Shown: in pieces, positions 10,569 through 21,607 of the stretch
How positions within the stretch are numbered: position 1 is the stretch's first letter
Layout of the letters: the number at the start of each line of letters is the position of its first letter
Source: Hyphochytrium catenoides
Lineage: Eukaryota; Sar; Hyphochytriomycetes; Hyphochytriales; Hyphochytriaceae
Assembly (NCBI GenBank): GCA_900088475.1
Contig: FLMG01004033.1
Span: 1 to 24,394, forward strand
Direction: 5' to 3'
DNA length: 24,394 nt
Program-made: the position numbers and the translations under genes
Notes under the pieces: generated by a model
What the model saw: the letters and a program-made list of their open reading frames with translations, nothing else
What the model was told of the DNA's origin: nothing
The model's database searches: none

Positions 10569-13500
10569 CTACATGCGCATGACAGGAACTAATGCGCTGG
10601 TTCTCACTGTTTCTCCGTGGTGGTACGGCTCGTTGTCGTCATAAAGGTATTGCTCGTGTCCATAGTCCGCTGGACTGTCGGGTAAATCTCTCTCTAGCTC
10701 TTCATAGTCCATCGGCACCACCCCAAAGCCTGAGTTTCGGGTATAGTGGCTGACATAGGGCTGGGTCACACCATATTCAGAGGTGGAGAGGCCTTGATCT
10801 CCATCATCCTCATTATCGTCCGGATAGCGGAGGTGGCTGCAAAGAGGATCACGAGAAAGGCGGAATTAGGGATATTGGGCACGGTTCGTCAATATCATGA
10901 CGGGTAGAAGAGAGGACACCCTAACAGCATCGGACCGCAATGACAGAACGATGAAGCACTCGCAGCCTATCCCAGATCCCTCTCTCAAGCTTAAGAAAGG
11001 GCCCCCTCGTAAGTCCAGGCATATAAAGATAGACAGTGAAAAGTGGTAGAAGCTGATAGTGGCACGAAGCTAATCAGCAGCTAGAGAACACTTCAAGAGT
11101 ATACTCCTTTGCTCACCTCTTTCGTCTCCTTGTTCCTCTGTTCCTAGTGGGGACAGGCACTGGGGAGTGCATTTGGGCCATTTGAGTGACAGGCGTGAGA
11201 TTTCCAGGAGAAGGAGTATGCACCGGAGAAACGAGGTTTTGCGTCGATGAGGGCTGCAGAATGGGGCTATAATCTGAGCGCAGCCTGTGTGGAGTGAGGA
11301 CGTCCATGTGGAAGTTGTCCCTTGCGATCTTGTCCATACTGCTTGGTTGCGCCCCGAGATTTCTTTCCTCAATCCTCTCTAGCCCTACCACACTGCTAAC
11401 CGAGAGTCTGTCTCCTTTGTTACCGGCCCTAACCTTATCTCCACCAAGATAGTTATCCGCAAACTCGAGCGGATCAGGTGTAAGCGTTGCCCGGTCGCGG
11501 TCCATAGTCCGAAGAAGGTACATCAGGCGGCTAAAGCTATCCTCAAATCCAAAACCCAACGAAAAGTGAACAAATCTCGATCGGGACAGTGTAAATATCT
11601 TGCCTGCAATTAGGATCAATTGGAAGGGAGAGAGTGAGCCGAAAGCATCAGTGGACACCGGCTCTCGCATGTGCAAGTGGATAATGTCAAACACAGAAGA
11701 GAAGTCATATAGGAAAGGGACTGGATATATAGGAAAGATACTGGACTTGCCTAAGCAACAAAGGACGGCTACAACTATTGGTAACCATCATGGTCCCAGG
11801 CATGAGAGGAAAAAGATGATCATTGTCTCGAGAATAAAAGTAATTGATAGATATAGTGTGTCAACCAATAGAAAGGTAGATATAGCCGAGATCCACTCTC
11901 ACCAGAATCAAGGTCAGGCTCGGAGAGTAAAATCGGTAGAATTGCCTTGCCCTTATCCTCAGCAAAGGAGAGTTGGTCGCTGAGGAAATCACTCTTGCCC
12001 GAGGAGTTGCTGAGGATAACCACAAAGAAAGTACATAGAGAGATTGCATCCTTGGCGTTGACGATTCTTTCCTTCAAACCCGCGCTGTGCATATCGTTGT
12101 CCACGTAGCATGGTACGCCAGCTCTTTGAAGGAATATTGCTACTTGACTGACGAACTCCAAGTGCTTGTCGCCATGAGAGATGAAGGCAAAATCTACGAC
12201 AAAAAGAACATAACGTTAGCTGAAAGCCATGAAAGAAGTATGGGTAAGACAAACGTTAACGAGTCGGCCGCACGAGGGGGCAAAATTGATATGCTCGACA
12301 GCAAGGAGTTCGCGGTTTGTGAGCGTACCTTTGCCCTTAACATCAGCGAGGGAGGAGAAGGCCTTGAGTTGCTGCGATATTCTGATGGCCTCTGGCAGCT
12401 TTCTCTTTCTCCTTCTCTTCGTTATGCGAGCGAGCTCGATCTCATCCCTGTGAAAATGCATGCTGTAAGTTTGCATTCTCTTCTCTACCGATCCTTCTCT
12501 ATTTGGGATCCTTTTTCTAGTCGATGACCCGGCAATGTCTTCGGATGTCGAAACTCACCTCAACCCATCAAGAAGCATTTTGAGCTGTCTGTCAAAGACC
12601 ATCTCATCGTAGTTAAAGCGTACGTTCTTGACATTTGAGTAGTCGCCACTCTTGATACTGCTTTGAAACGGAATAATTTGGCGAGAATAGAGATATACCT
12701 AATAATAGCATCAACATTAGCTAAAGTGAATCACAAGCTAAGGAGAGACAAGAAAGAAGAAGCATGAGTTTGAAAAGTTGCTAAAATTAGAGGACTTGTG
12801 AGGAGTCGTCACGAAAATTTGAAGACTTTTTGTTCTTACTTGTAGTTCGTCTGTGATGTCAATGTCCTCACAAGTAATGGCGATGATGGGCTTCCTCTTC
12901 TGCTTAGCCAATGCCAACTCCTTAAGGCACCACTCGCTCTTCGGGTAGTCCTCACTAATAATGGAAAGCACAACGGCTGCATCTGAGATGCCTCGAACTA
13001 TTTCCTTCCTCCAAACAGCGCCCCCTCCAATGCCTGTTGCTCCCATAGTATCCATCCAGGTCGTGATGTTATTTGCCTCAAGGGCTTCTCGGACCTGCGT
13101 ACACATTAACAGAGATAAGCAACGCATTGACGCAAACAGTCAGTAGGTTAGAAGAGGTAAGTCGCAGCTGTGGCTCATCATTAAGAGTTGTAAGTGAAGT
13201 TATGTACCTTTGTCGCAAACTGTGCGTGGCTGTGAGTGTAGCTAATCATCACATCTCTGCTGCCTGCCTCCTTTTTCACCGCAAAAGCGAGATCCGTGGA
13301 CGTCGTGCAGTCAAGAGGCCTATGAAAAATGCTTAGATACCGCACTTTGCAGAAGTAGAGCGAGAAAGGACAGAGGTAGGCATACCCTACTACTGTACAG
13401 CTCCCAAATCACTGGGGAATCGAGATAACTCCATAAGAAAGAGAATCGTCACGGAGAAACCGCAGACGGTCCTCGTAGCAGACCAAGAACATAGAAGACG

Positions 13501-16500
13501 CTTGTACAGAGGCGGCTTACCTCAGTCCCTGAGCATTAACTACCGTCACACTTGCTCCACAGCGGATTAACGCTACAGCTGTTGCTCTATTCTCACACTT
13601 GAGCGCGACATGTAGCGCCGTATCCCCATTTTCTAGCCTGAAGGTATTGATGGCAATTGAACGAAGAGACAACCATTTTAACATTGAACAAAGGCCTGCC
13701 ACTAGCGCCATAGATAATACCTGGCATTGATGTCTGCCCCTGCCTGGATGAGACTGTGGATGACTTTCTCGCTAATCCCATCAAATTCCGAGGCAAAGAG
13801 AAGAGGAGTCATTTTGAATTTCCTGTACGGTGAACAAGAGAACAAAGACAAGAAGATAAGATTTCAGCAGCAGCTCTATCACGTGCGTAAATGGTATTAG
13901 TGCCATGTACCTGTTGTCGACTAGATTTGGGTCAGCACCACAGTCAAGTAAAAGGCGAGCGACATCAGCCCGGTTGCGGCGTACAGCCCAGTGAAGAGGT
14001 GTACGCCCTGTTCAAGGATTTGAAAGAGCTTGTCAGTTAAAAGAATCACCAGAGCAGACCAGCAGACCAGCATCAGAGGTAGGTTATCACAGCTGCACAG
14101 GGACACCGTAGAGCTATGAGAAACACCTGGGGTAGGAAGAAACATATTCCGGGAGTGCCGAGGTCCCCATACAAGTTCGGCAGAGGTTATGGTGCTTTGT
14201 GAAGTACTTCTTACCGGCAAGATCCTTGCTGTTGATCTCCGCTCCCGCCTGAATCAGGAGCCTGCATGTCTCAAGATAGCCAGAGATGGCTGCCCAGTGC
14301 AATGGAGTGCGGCGGCAGAAGCCCATGTAGTGTTCACCCCTGGTGTTGGCATCAGCACCCTGCAGAGAGTTCACAGCGTAAGCGGCCTCGACTTAAATGT
14401 CAAAGAAATGCTGAAGTTAAGCATCGAAAAGGAACAAGCCAATAGTTGGAGCCAAACGTGCTTCTTGCAGCCCCCGATCTCCTTCAGTTATCGTACTGTG
14501 TCAGCCACTTCAACCGCTTAGGTTACCTTGCGCAGCAGCCTACTAACAGTAGCAATATCATTCACGGCGGCCGCTGAGTGAAGAGGTGTCAGCGAGATGT
14601 CTCCACCCCATTCCTCGAACAGGGTACAAAGATGGTAACGCTGTTTTCTATAGGCTTGCTCTAGCACAGTGACACTTAAGTATTGGTTTGGGTTCGGTAC
14701 TAAGAGAATGTTGGCGCCAGCATGAAGCAGAGCTAGTGCAACCTATGAATAACCGATGCGTCAGCAATTTCCAGGGAGATGCAACACAAGCAAAAGCGAA
14801 GAAAATAGGTGAGACGGAACCGCAAGCGCCAGTTAGACAATGGCAAATGGCCCGAACAACAAAAATAATTGTCTAAAGTGTCAACGGAGCAATGGCGATT
14901 GTGACGGTCGATGCCTCCTTTCAGTAGCACCCAAGATAAAGATTGAGTGAGAAGGTAAAGTACCTGCTTGTCATCCGCAAGGAAGAGAGGAGAAATGCGG
15001 CTTCCCACGTTGCTTGCCTTGGCTATGACATTCACAGATGCGCCGGCACCAAGAAGACACTTCACAGCGTTCAGGTGCTATTGGGACAACACATATGAGA
15101 CCATAGCTACTAGTAAATTATAAAAATACGTTGAGGTAACGAAGAGTGAGAAGATAGGAGAGAATGACCTACCCCTCGTGCCGTAGCCACATGTAGAGGT
15201 GTCACCAGACATGAGAAGAATGTAATAGTCCCCGAGCCAACGGTGGTTTGGTGGTTCTGTGCGTAGCGAGTGCCTGGGCCCATCCATCCAGTCAGAAAGA
15301 CATACAAGGCGTTGATGCTGAAGCGCATTTTGTCAACCTGCCAAGAAGAATGATATATTCAATACATACACTTCTTTTTTGAAGATGGATGTTAAGAGTA
15401 TCCTGCCGGCACTCGGACATAAACCTCAGTAAACGACGAAGAGATCCACCCACCTTGTCGAACATGTCAGCCTGAAATCCGAAGGAGAGCAATAGCTTCA
15501 GCATGTTGACGTTCCCCGTTGCCGCGGCCAGATGCATGGGGTTTTTGGTGGACTTGGCAAAGAGGCCCAGCCTAGTTGGAACATCAAAGAAAGCAGATAC
15601 AACCATCGTATTTAGCGCATTCAAGCCACCGTCAAACAAACGCAAGTAATAGTTTTACCAGAGGTGAGGGGGAGGATACAGCTCTTGGAGAAAGTGGATG
15701 CCAAACGTGTTTCGTGCTTCACAGAGCAACTTTCTTGTCTCCTTCTCGTCGTGGATACTGCAGACTCAGTATGAGAGTCTGTTCTCTATTTTCGCTAATT
15801 TGTCAAGGTACATGCTTCTGTGATCGCGCCTACCTGACACTTCGAAAGATCCTCTTTCTATACTTCTGGAGTAGCGCGCTTTTCTTGAATCTGCAGCACC
15901 ATCCTCGTCCTCCTAGGAGATTGCTGGTCTGAGACATCTCATCAAAATTGCCTAGATGTGAACGCACGCGGCTGCAGGAAACTTGTTAGGAGCGCTTGAA
16001 GAGGAAGTAGACCAATTTGGAACCGAGGACTGACTGAAGCCTCAGCTTGAAGGTGTGGCTAGCTTGAGCCAATGAAAGTAGCTCCCGCAGAAGAAACTCA
16101 ACATAGAGCATTTAGCGCAACAAAGAGGCTTACCTTCTATAGGAGCCAAAGAGCTTGATCTGCTGGTACAGCAAGAGGATCTTGATAATGCCGAGTGCAA
16201 TGATGGCGCCTTCTACAGCTATCTTATATAGTCGATTCGTCTCTTTGAGTGCACTTTCACTGCATTCTGTCGTTACAGAGTCTTTCAGCTGAATCAGCAC
16301 CTGGGCAATCCAAGCAATCTGCAGAGAGGAGCTGTTAGAACAAGTGCTTCTGTTCCACACAACCCCTATCCCTAAGACAAGGTTGCCCAAAGAAGAGTAG
16401 GTTTAGGACCCCCTGCTTGTGACCTCCTTACCATGTAAAGGACTAGCACCACAACGGCAAGCTCAACAATGCTTAGCCACAGAGAACGCTTCAGCTTTAC

Positions 16501-17545
16501 AGATTTCGACTGCTTGCGATAGAGTCTAGAAGAGGGAGTACATCCTATTAGTATAAGGGCAGATTCTACCTCTCCGTTGCTCTCCCGCACACGTAACGAT
16601 GTGATTTCCGCGCTATGAGTATCAATGAATGCCTTTAGACCAGCGTTACTCTGTCACCCTCTTACCTGAACGGTCTGAAGCCGGTCGCTGACAGGCCGAC
16701 TATGAAGCAGTACGGCACGGTGTAGTTGAGGAACAAAGAGTACTTGACGAAGGGAATACACACATCATTCTGGTTCAAGAGGCCTAACTTCGAGATCTGA
16801 GCGTCCAAGACTGTCCAGGCTAAAGCCAGGGCTGTCCCATCCACCACCAGGATGGCTAGTGTGGTCTGTAAGAGATACTTTGCTACGTAGGAGTTCCTAA
16901 AGTTGTTGCCAATGGTGGATGGAGCTGTGATTCGCTTTGTGAGTGCAGAGTTCTTTCTGAGGTAAGAAGATCGTTTTCGCTCAGGTTCTTGTTGAGCATG
17001 ACTTACCTGTCGGCTTGATGTTAATGGGCAGGGCTTCAGGTAGAGCGTGATTCTCCGGCACCCCTCTGGGCGTACCCACCATTCGGATCTCATCATCCCG
17101 TGGTGTATGTCCTTCAGAGTAATCTGTCACCGTGGTCTTGCTGTTGTTTAGCTTAGGCTTGCCCAAGTGCCCATTCTCTAGGTCAAACTCAACTAGCCTT
17201 TTGCCCCTCAGCCCGTCAGCTGCCGAATAGTTTGAGGTGTATACGCCAGCATTGACAGCGCCATCTCGTGCACCTGATAGTATATACATTGGTAAGTCTT
17301 ATTATTACCCGTTCTTATTGATATCACGATGCACCACGTACCTCCTCTAGCAGGAAGTGCAGCCGGTATGGCTACGGCGGGATTAGTAACGATTCCGTCT
17401 TCCTGGAGCCAATCTTCGCCCATGGAATACCTACGGCCAGCATCTTTAGCCTCCGATCTCTCTCGTGCTGCATGTCGCTACATATAACTCACCCGGGAGC
17501 AAATTTGACGCCTACACCTGGCCCAGCTCCTCCATTCCAGGCCAT
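10569..17545 (-). CDS. Four-TM, ankyrin-repeat, double-TIR membrane protein, 23 exons, 1309 aa
   Basis: Predicted membrane sensor or signalling protein. Exons: 17545-17493, 17430-17342, 17273-17007, 16924-16666, 16525-16432, 16318-16134, 15971-15834, 15757-15659, 15571-15454, 15337-15173, 15077-14964, 14742-14527, 14359-14215, 14007-13911, 13822-13721, 13637-13521, 13319-13208, 13094-12840, 12698-12559, 12447-12329, 12193-11903, 11603-11117, 10836-10569; summed coding length is 3930 and every phase agrees. Residues 1-136 look disordered. Four transmembrane helices lie at about 153-176, 198-218, 237-265 and 287-310, a basic juxtamembrane region follows to about 395, ankyrin repeats span about 400-755, TIR1 about 774-910, TIR2 about 962-1085 and a Ser/Pro- then Tyr/Asp-rich tail runs to 1309. 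The start ATG has A at -3 and G at +4. Least certain is the exon 3/4 border (acceptor at 16925), chosen because it alone keeps phase with the GTAAGT donor. Function is inferred from domains only. Confidence 0.85.
11525..12193 (-). other. TIR2 domain (predicted catalytically inactive)
   Basis: Encoded by exon 21 and the start of exon 22 of the membrane TIR gene, residues about 962-1085. It opens DFAFISHGDKHLEFVSQV, the first TIR strand and helix, continues with VPCYVD and VVILSNSSGKSDFLSDQLSF, and closes near FVHFSLGFGFEDSFSRLM. The position of the catalytic Glu of NAD-cleaving TIR domains reads FLSDQL, with Gln1035 (Asp1034 before it). TIR identity is clear from pattern; loss of activity is inference. 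Confidence 0.8.
12559..13258 (-). other. TIR1 domain with conserved catalytic-type Glu
   Basis: Encoded by exons 17-19, residues about 774-910. It begins DVMISYTHSHAQFATKVREA, continues NNITTWMD, then VVLSIISEDYPKSEWCLKEL and KPIIAI, the canonical TIR strand order. Glu849 in WCLKEL aligns with the glutamate needed for NAD cleavage in SARM1 (WVHKEI) and plant TIR proteins. This domain follows the last ankyrin repeat by about 20 residues. Confidence 0.88.
13521..15571 (-). other. Ankyrin repeat array of the TIR protein
   Basis: Exons 9-16 encode about eight or nine ankyrin repeats, some degenerate. Clear ones begin NPMHLAAATGNVNMLKLLL, TPLHVATARGHLNAVKCLL, TPLHSAAAVNDIATVSRLL, TPLHWAAISGYLETCRLLI, TPLHWAVRRNRADVARLLL, MTPLLFASEFDGISEKVIH and DTALHVALKCENRATAVAL. 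Repeat 2 carries an insertion, and the segment around 14600-14690 is degenerate. Introns often cut at the same place in the repeat, consistent with growth by exon duplication. Confidence 0.92.
16134..16924 (-). other. Four-helix transmembrane region of the TIR protein
   Basis: Exons 4-6. Helices include YLLQTTLAILVVDGTALALA, YSLFLNYTVPYCFIVGLSAT, SLWLSIVELAVVVLVLYM running into the next exon, and IAVEGAIIALGIIKILLLY. The loop between helices 2 and 3 is strongly basic (RPFRLYRKQSKSVKLKR), so by the positive-inside rule the N-terminus, this loop and the ankyrin/TIR part are cytosolic. The two outer loops each hold one cysteine (Cys192, Cys273), a possible disulfide. Cys-Cys in RGWCCRFKK after helix 4 could be acylated. 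No known channel or tetraspanin family is recognised. Confidence 0.75.
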
Positions 17546-19453
17546 CTTAAGTTAGCTGAGGCAGGTCGCCTGCACCGTTAGTTAGATTTACCATCAACTA
17601 ACCATAATGAAGAGCTATTTCTGCCTTTCTTGGAGCAACTGCATACTGAGGACCCTCTACCAGCGTTCTACTAAAGCTCAACAGGACAAATAGCCATGCG
17701 AGAGCTGCTCGAACAACTGATGATTCATCAGCAAGAATGGCTTTTTGGTCTCTCAGACTCGATGTAGCAGGGCGGCGGTGAGCAGCGGCGCTCTTGAAGA
17801 ACAACAGCTCGATTCCAAGCTTCGCCTGCGTCTGCCTATTGCGTTTGCTTATCCTGGCCGTCCTGTCCTCCCCTACGAGTTCCGCCCTGATCGTGGGCCA
17901 GGCGCTGGAACGAGCACACAGTTCTGCTCTAAAAGCTTGCTAGTGACAGACAGAGTGATAAGGGTCCACACGCACTCACTGTCTGCAGAGCCGCAGAGTG
18001 TGATCCGTCAACACCGAGCTCTCTGTTGCAAGAAATGCAATGCGATACGGAGGACGGGATCCGCTCTACAGAGGCAGAGAGCTTACTATACGGCGAGTCT
18101 CTTCGGTTTAGATGATGGGGGTGGCGATGGACCCATGGGGTGTAGGACGTCTCTCCCCCTGTTCGGCCTCTCTTCTATCATATCCATCGTTGCTGACGTT
18201 GCCTTGCTCCCTGGGGACTGAGACCCCAAATAACCTCACTTCTTGTTCGTTTCTTCCTGAATTCGTGGGACAAGGATTAGTGATTCGATGGTTCTATGTA
18301 ATTCTGATTCTGGATATAAGAAACGCCTTTCTCAGGGTCGGACATCCTTACGATTCCTAAAAGGATGACATAGATTTCAAGCGAAACTTTCCGTCTTGCT
18401 GATTGCCGTTACAACCTTCCCTTGGCGCTTCTTATCTACAGCATGGGCTGCTGAGCGATGATCATGATGATGTGATCATCGGTGGTGAGTGGCTGCTGTC
18501 AGGGTTCCTTCCTTCCTGCTTCCGGGTCATTGACCGTCAATGGAATGGGAGAGGGATGAAGTATAGTGTAAAAGGCAGGCGAGACGAAGGAACTTAAGGC
18601 AATCAAGCGGCAACGGGAAGATTCTGGTTGCTGACAGGAGTACGTATCCCCCGCAACAACGGCGTGGACAGCGCTACTGCTCATCAGCGGGGCACATCAC
18701 TGAGCCTCGTTCTTCTACAGGGCGGCGGCCGAGAAGAAAATGGCGCCATCCTCCCCGATAACTTAATATGGTCATCATCATGAGCTGGAGTAGCTTTATC
18801 AATTAGTTGGAATGCATTAATGATACGTCGTCCTTATTCGGGCCCTCTTTCTCTCACTTGTCGCGTTTTGTGTGCATGCTTTCCCGGCTCCTACTACTTT
18901 CTGTAACAAGAAGCACCGCCGGTTATATAACATGCAACAAAAGCACTGATCCTCCCGTCGCGGCGGCGTTGTTGCAAGGAGGAGGGTAGAGGATTCATGA
19001 GGTTCTGCTTCGTTCTTGTCAAGAAGTAAATATGGCCGGCCGCTTGAGGAAGGAATACTGTTCATCATTCACTTTCATCGTTTCTTCGTCAGCAACCTCC
19101 TCCTCCTCCGGAGAACTAAATGGAAACAACAGGACAATCGCTTCCCCAAAAAACTCAAGACCTCATTCCTTGCCGTTAGCGGAAACAGATGTCGTTTCAA
19201 GTTCTTCTTCCACAACTTGTCCATCCAGCTTCCTTACACCATCGTCCATTGCGCTCTAGAGTGATTGAGATCAGCACCACCACGCTGGTGTCTGAAGGAA
19301 GGATCTTTCGCTGCCACCGGTATTGGGGCGGCAATATTGCCGCAGTCCCATCTGCCATCATCGTCCTGACAAACCATCGTTCTGACTAATGTCAGTGTAG
19401 CTCTATGGCCACATCAATAATCACCTGTCTGTTAAGATCACGTAGAAAAAACT
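17546..19453. promoter_or_regulatory. Divergent intergenic region, 1.9 kb, no gene seen
   Basis: Lies between the starts of the TIR membrane protein gene (-) and the secreted Cys-rich gene (+). The longest open frame (17745-18221, +) begins with TTG, has low-complexity content and resembles no protein family. I see no RNA gene. A short inverted repeat, GATGATCA and TGATCATC with an 8-base spacer, lies at 18457-18480. Promoters of both neighbours are expected here. Confidence 0.45.
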
Positions 19454-20933
19454 ATGAGGCGGCAGAGGCCAATCACCTTCGGGCTACTACTCTCGAGCTT
19501 GCTTGCCATCACCTCGGGCAAGGCTATTAATGCGGCAGTCAGAGTTTCTCCTGACTTCGTCTACAAAGGTAACACATCGCGCTGTCCTTTTAACTTCAGT
19601 AGACTAACTGTTCCTACTGCCTCATAAACGACCATCTTTCTATGACAGCATCTCCAAACTCCGCCGCAATCATCAGTGAGTCGAGCTGTGAATGGAGTTC
19701 TGATATCCTGGAAGATGCGTCGTCAGGCTTTATCCTTTCCTGTCCTAATGACAAAGTTTTAGTTGGCCTCCGCTGCCATGGGGCTGACTGTGCTCAGTTT
19801 GATGCTCGATGTTGCCACGGGAAAGGCACCTTTCATGGAGGTGATGGGTCGCCACTGGCGCCAGGTAGAGATCTCAAAGCCAAATGTGGAAAGCAAGTCC
19901 TATCCTACCATCGAGAGCAGCCCACAGATCCCCCGAACGAGACGAAAAGCACCCGTTACCTCGCTGTCCCTGCTCAGCTCAGTGATATTCCCAAGACCGC
20001 CATGTTGAACCAGGTCGCAACGGGTTTAATATGCAAAGACGAATCATGCACTTCACTCTCTCTGCAAGGTAGACCCTTGATGTGCGGTTCGTCAGAGTAT
20101 CTGATACCCATCTCCGAGGAGAACTGCGGCTGGACCGAGGTGCTGGATAGGACACAGAGTGGCTCCATAACATGCTCCCCTAATCAAGTGCTGACCGGTC
20201 TTCGGTGTCTATCTGCTCAATGTTTAGAGCTAGCGATTAGGTGCTGTCCCTTCGGAGATGGTGAGGCGTCAAGAGACTGTGTCACTTCCCGCCTTTATAA
20301 AGTTCTTGGGAGAGGATTCATTTTGATTCTAACTCACTTATGACGTTGCACAGTCTGTCCTAGTGGACACTTTGGGGACAACATGATCTGCCAGCGTTGT
20401 CCGCCAGGTCAATACGGAGATAGCGCGGGCCTGACATCAGAGCGATGCTCGAATCCATGCCCAAGAGGCACTTACTCGGAGAAGTATGGGCTTCGCAGCG
20501 CATCACAGTGCGAAAAGTGCCCCTTAGGGTCATACAACGATGTCCTGGGTGCTTCAAATGTGTTAGCATGCAAGCCTTGTCCTCCAGGTGATTGCACTGA
20601 ATGCTCCAAATGAAAGACCAGTTGCTCACTCTCTCTTGCTTCCTCGCTGCTGCAGGTCGCTTTGGCAGCAGGAGAGGGCTCACTAGCAGAGAGTGCTCTG
20701 GAGCTTGTCCCCTCGGCACCTTTAGCAATAAAGCGGGTATCTCTAGCAAAGAGGGATGCAAGCTTTGTCCCCCTGGGACATACAATGATCGTACAGGTAG
20801 CACAGAATGCAAGCTGTGTCCAAAAGGCACGTACAATAGCGATTTTGGGGCGGCCTCACGGACCGCTTGCGAAGCTTGCCCAAGAAACTATTATCAATTT
20901 GGATGCATCAGCAACCTGGCCAGCATGAGCTGA
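19454..20933 (+). CDS. Secreted Cys-rich protein with GCC2/GCC3 (ephrin-receptor-like) repeats, 4 exons, 412 aa
   Basis: Predicted extracellular protein. Exons are 19454-19568, 19649-20260, 20354-20587 and 20656-20933, with all three introns in phase 1. Residues 1-22 or so form a signal peptide (MRRQ, then FGLLLSSLLAITSG). The first half carries Cys modules: CEWSSDILEDASSG with VLVGLRCHGADC and RCC, a shorter central copy (ATGLICKDESC), and CGWTEVLDRTQSG with VLTGLRCLSAQC and RCC. The second half has about six units of the type CPxGxYxxxxGxxSxxxCxxC, the GCC2/GCC3 or ephrin-receptor-like fold found in protist surface proteins. No transmembrane helix or GPI signal is visible, and the last repeat is cut short (CPRNYYQFGC), so a 3' exon may be missing. 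Phase 1 introns suit module shuffling. Confidence 0.82.
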
Positions 20934-21032
20934 TCACACTATTTAAATATCTAATATGCTAGTTTACATCCTGATGCTCAAAGCGCGCGGGTATCATCTC
21001 CGCAGTTCCTGGTGCTGATGTACAGGGAACCT
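20934..21032. other. Short convergent 3' region
   Basis: Only 99 bases separate the Cys-rich gene stop (+) from the small membrane protein stop (-). The AT-rich segment TATTTAAATATCTAATATG near 20940 may serve 3' end formation. If the Cys-rich gene has a further 3' exon, the two transcripts would overlap. Confidence 0.4.
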
Positions 21033-21607
21033 TCATAGCACTTCCTTCATTCCTCCCGGGAGTTCAAAGACCTTAACGGGCTTGTAGAGAAAGTAGCCAT
21101 AACATGATGCAAGGCCAAAGAACAGTAGGATATTTAACCAGTTGAGGATCGAATGACTGTCTGGAGACGCCACCTGCGCGCGCAGTAGTACCAAGCCCTG
21201 CCTGCAGCGTCAGTTGTGACTCAGCGGCAAACTTAACAGAGGAATCTCACCTGGAGAGCAAAGGAGATGCAATAGGCTTGGCAGAAGGTCTTCCGTACAA
21301 AGGCATCGCTTACTCGCCTAGTTTGCCAAACTAACCATCCTTGAGCGAGGGTTAAACAACCTAAAGAAAGAAACCGATTTGCGACAAGCAGGTCTGAAGC
21401 TTAGCAAGCTGACGCTGAACATCATTCGTTCGCCAATCAAGTCGCACCATATAGTCTGACCATTTCATGCACCATGTGGCCGTATATTCCTCCTACCATT
21501 GAGGCTGCTAGAGAATGTGGAAGGAACACGCATGCTCCTCCAGTGATGATAGCGATGACTGCATGAGCGTGAAACAGTTGATCTAACTGCCGCCGCGTGC
21601 TGTTCAT
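21033..21607 (-). CDS. Small four-TM membrane protein, 3 exons, 144 aa, family unknown
   Basis: I do not recognise the family. Exons are 21607-21448, 21360-21251 and 21197-21033, with agreeing phases and GT-AG borders. Four hydrophobic helices are visible: AHAVIAIITGGACVFLPHSL, VRLYGCLTLAQGWLVW, TFCQAYCISFALQGLVLL and ILNWLNILLFFGLASCYGYF. The arrangement (proline-ended helix 1, RLYG opening helix 2, short loops, lysine-rich tail KPVKVFELPGG) resembles small DUF-type or DoxX-like four-helix proteins, but only in general. The start is the first ATG in frame; the frame is open upstream to about 21703 without another ATG, so an extra 5' exon is possible. It shares a 496-base divergent region with the methyltransferase gene. 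Confidence 0.72.

Noticed and set aside
11600-12527. Plus-strand open frames of 127 and 146 codons
   Set aside because: They are antisense to exons 20-22 of the TIR gene, whose minus-strand frames show clear domain motifs and agreeing phases.
14189-14521. Plus-strand 110-codon open frame
   Set aside because: Antisense to the ankyrin exon at 14215-14359 and its intron; no protein-like motif.
16981-17006. A 19-base intron at the exon 3/4 border of the TIR gene
   Set aside because: It would fit the phase but is implausibly short; an 82-base intron with acceptor at 16925 also fits the phase.
17745-18221. 158-codon plus-strand open frame
   Set aside because: It begins with TTG, has mixed low-complexity content, resembles no family and lies in a divergent promoter region.
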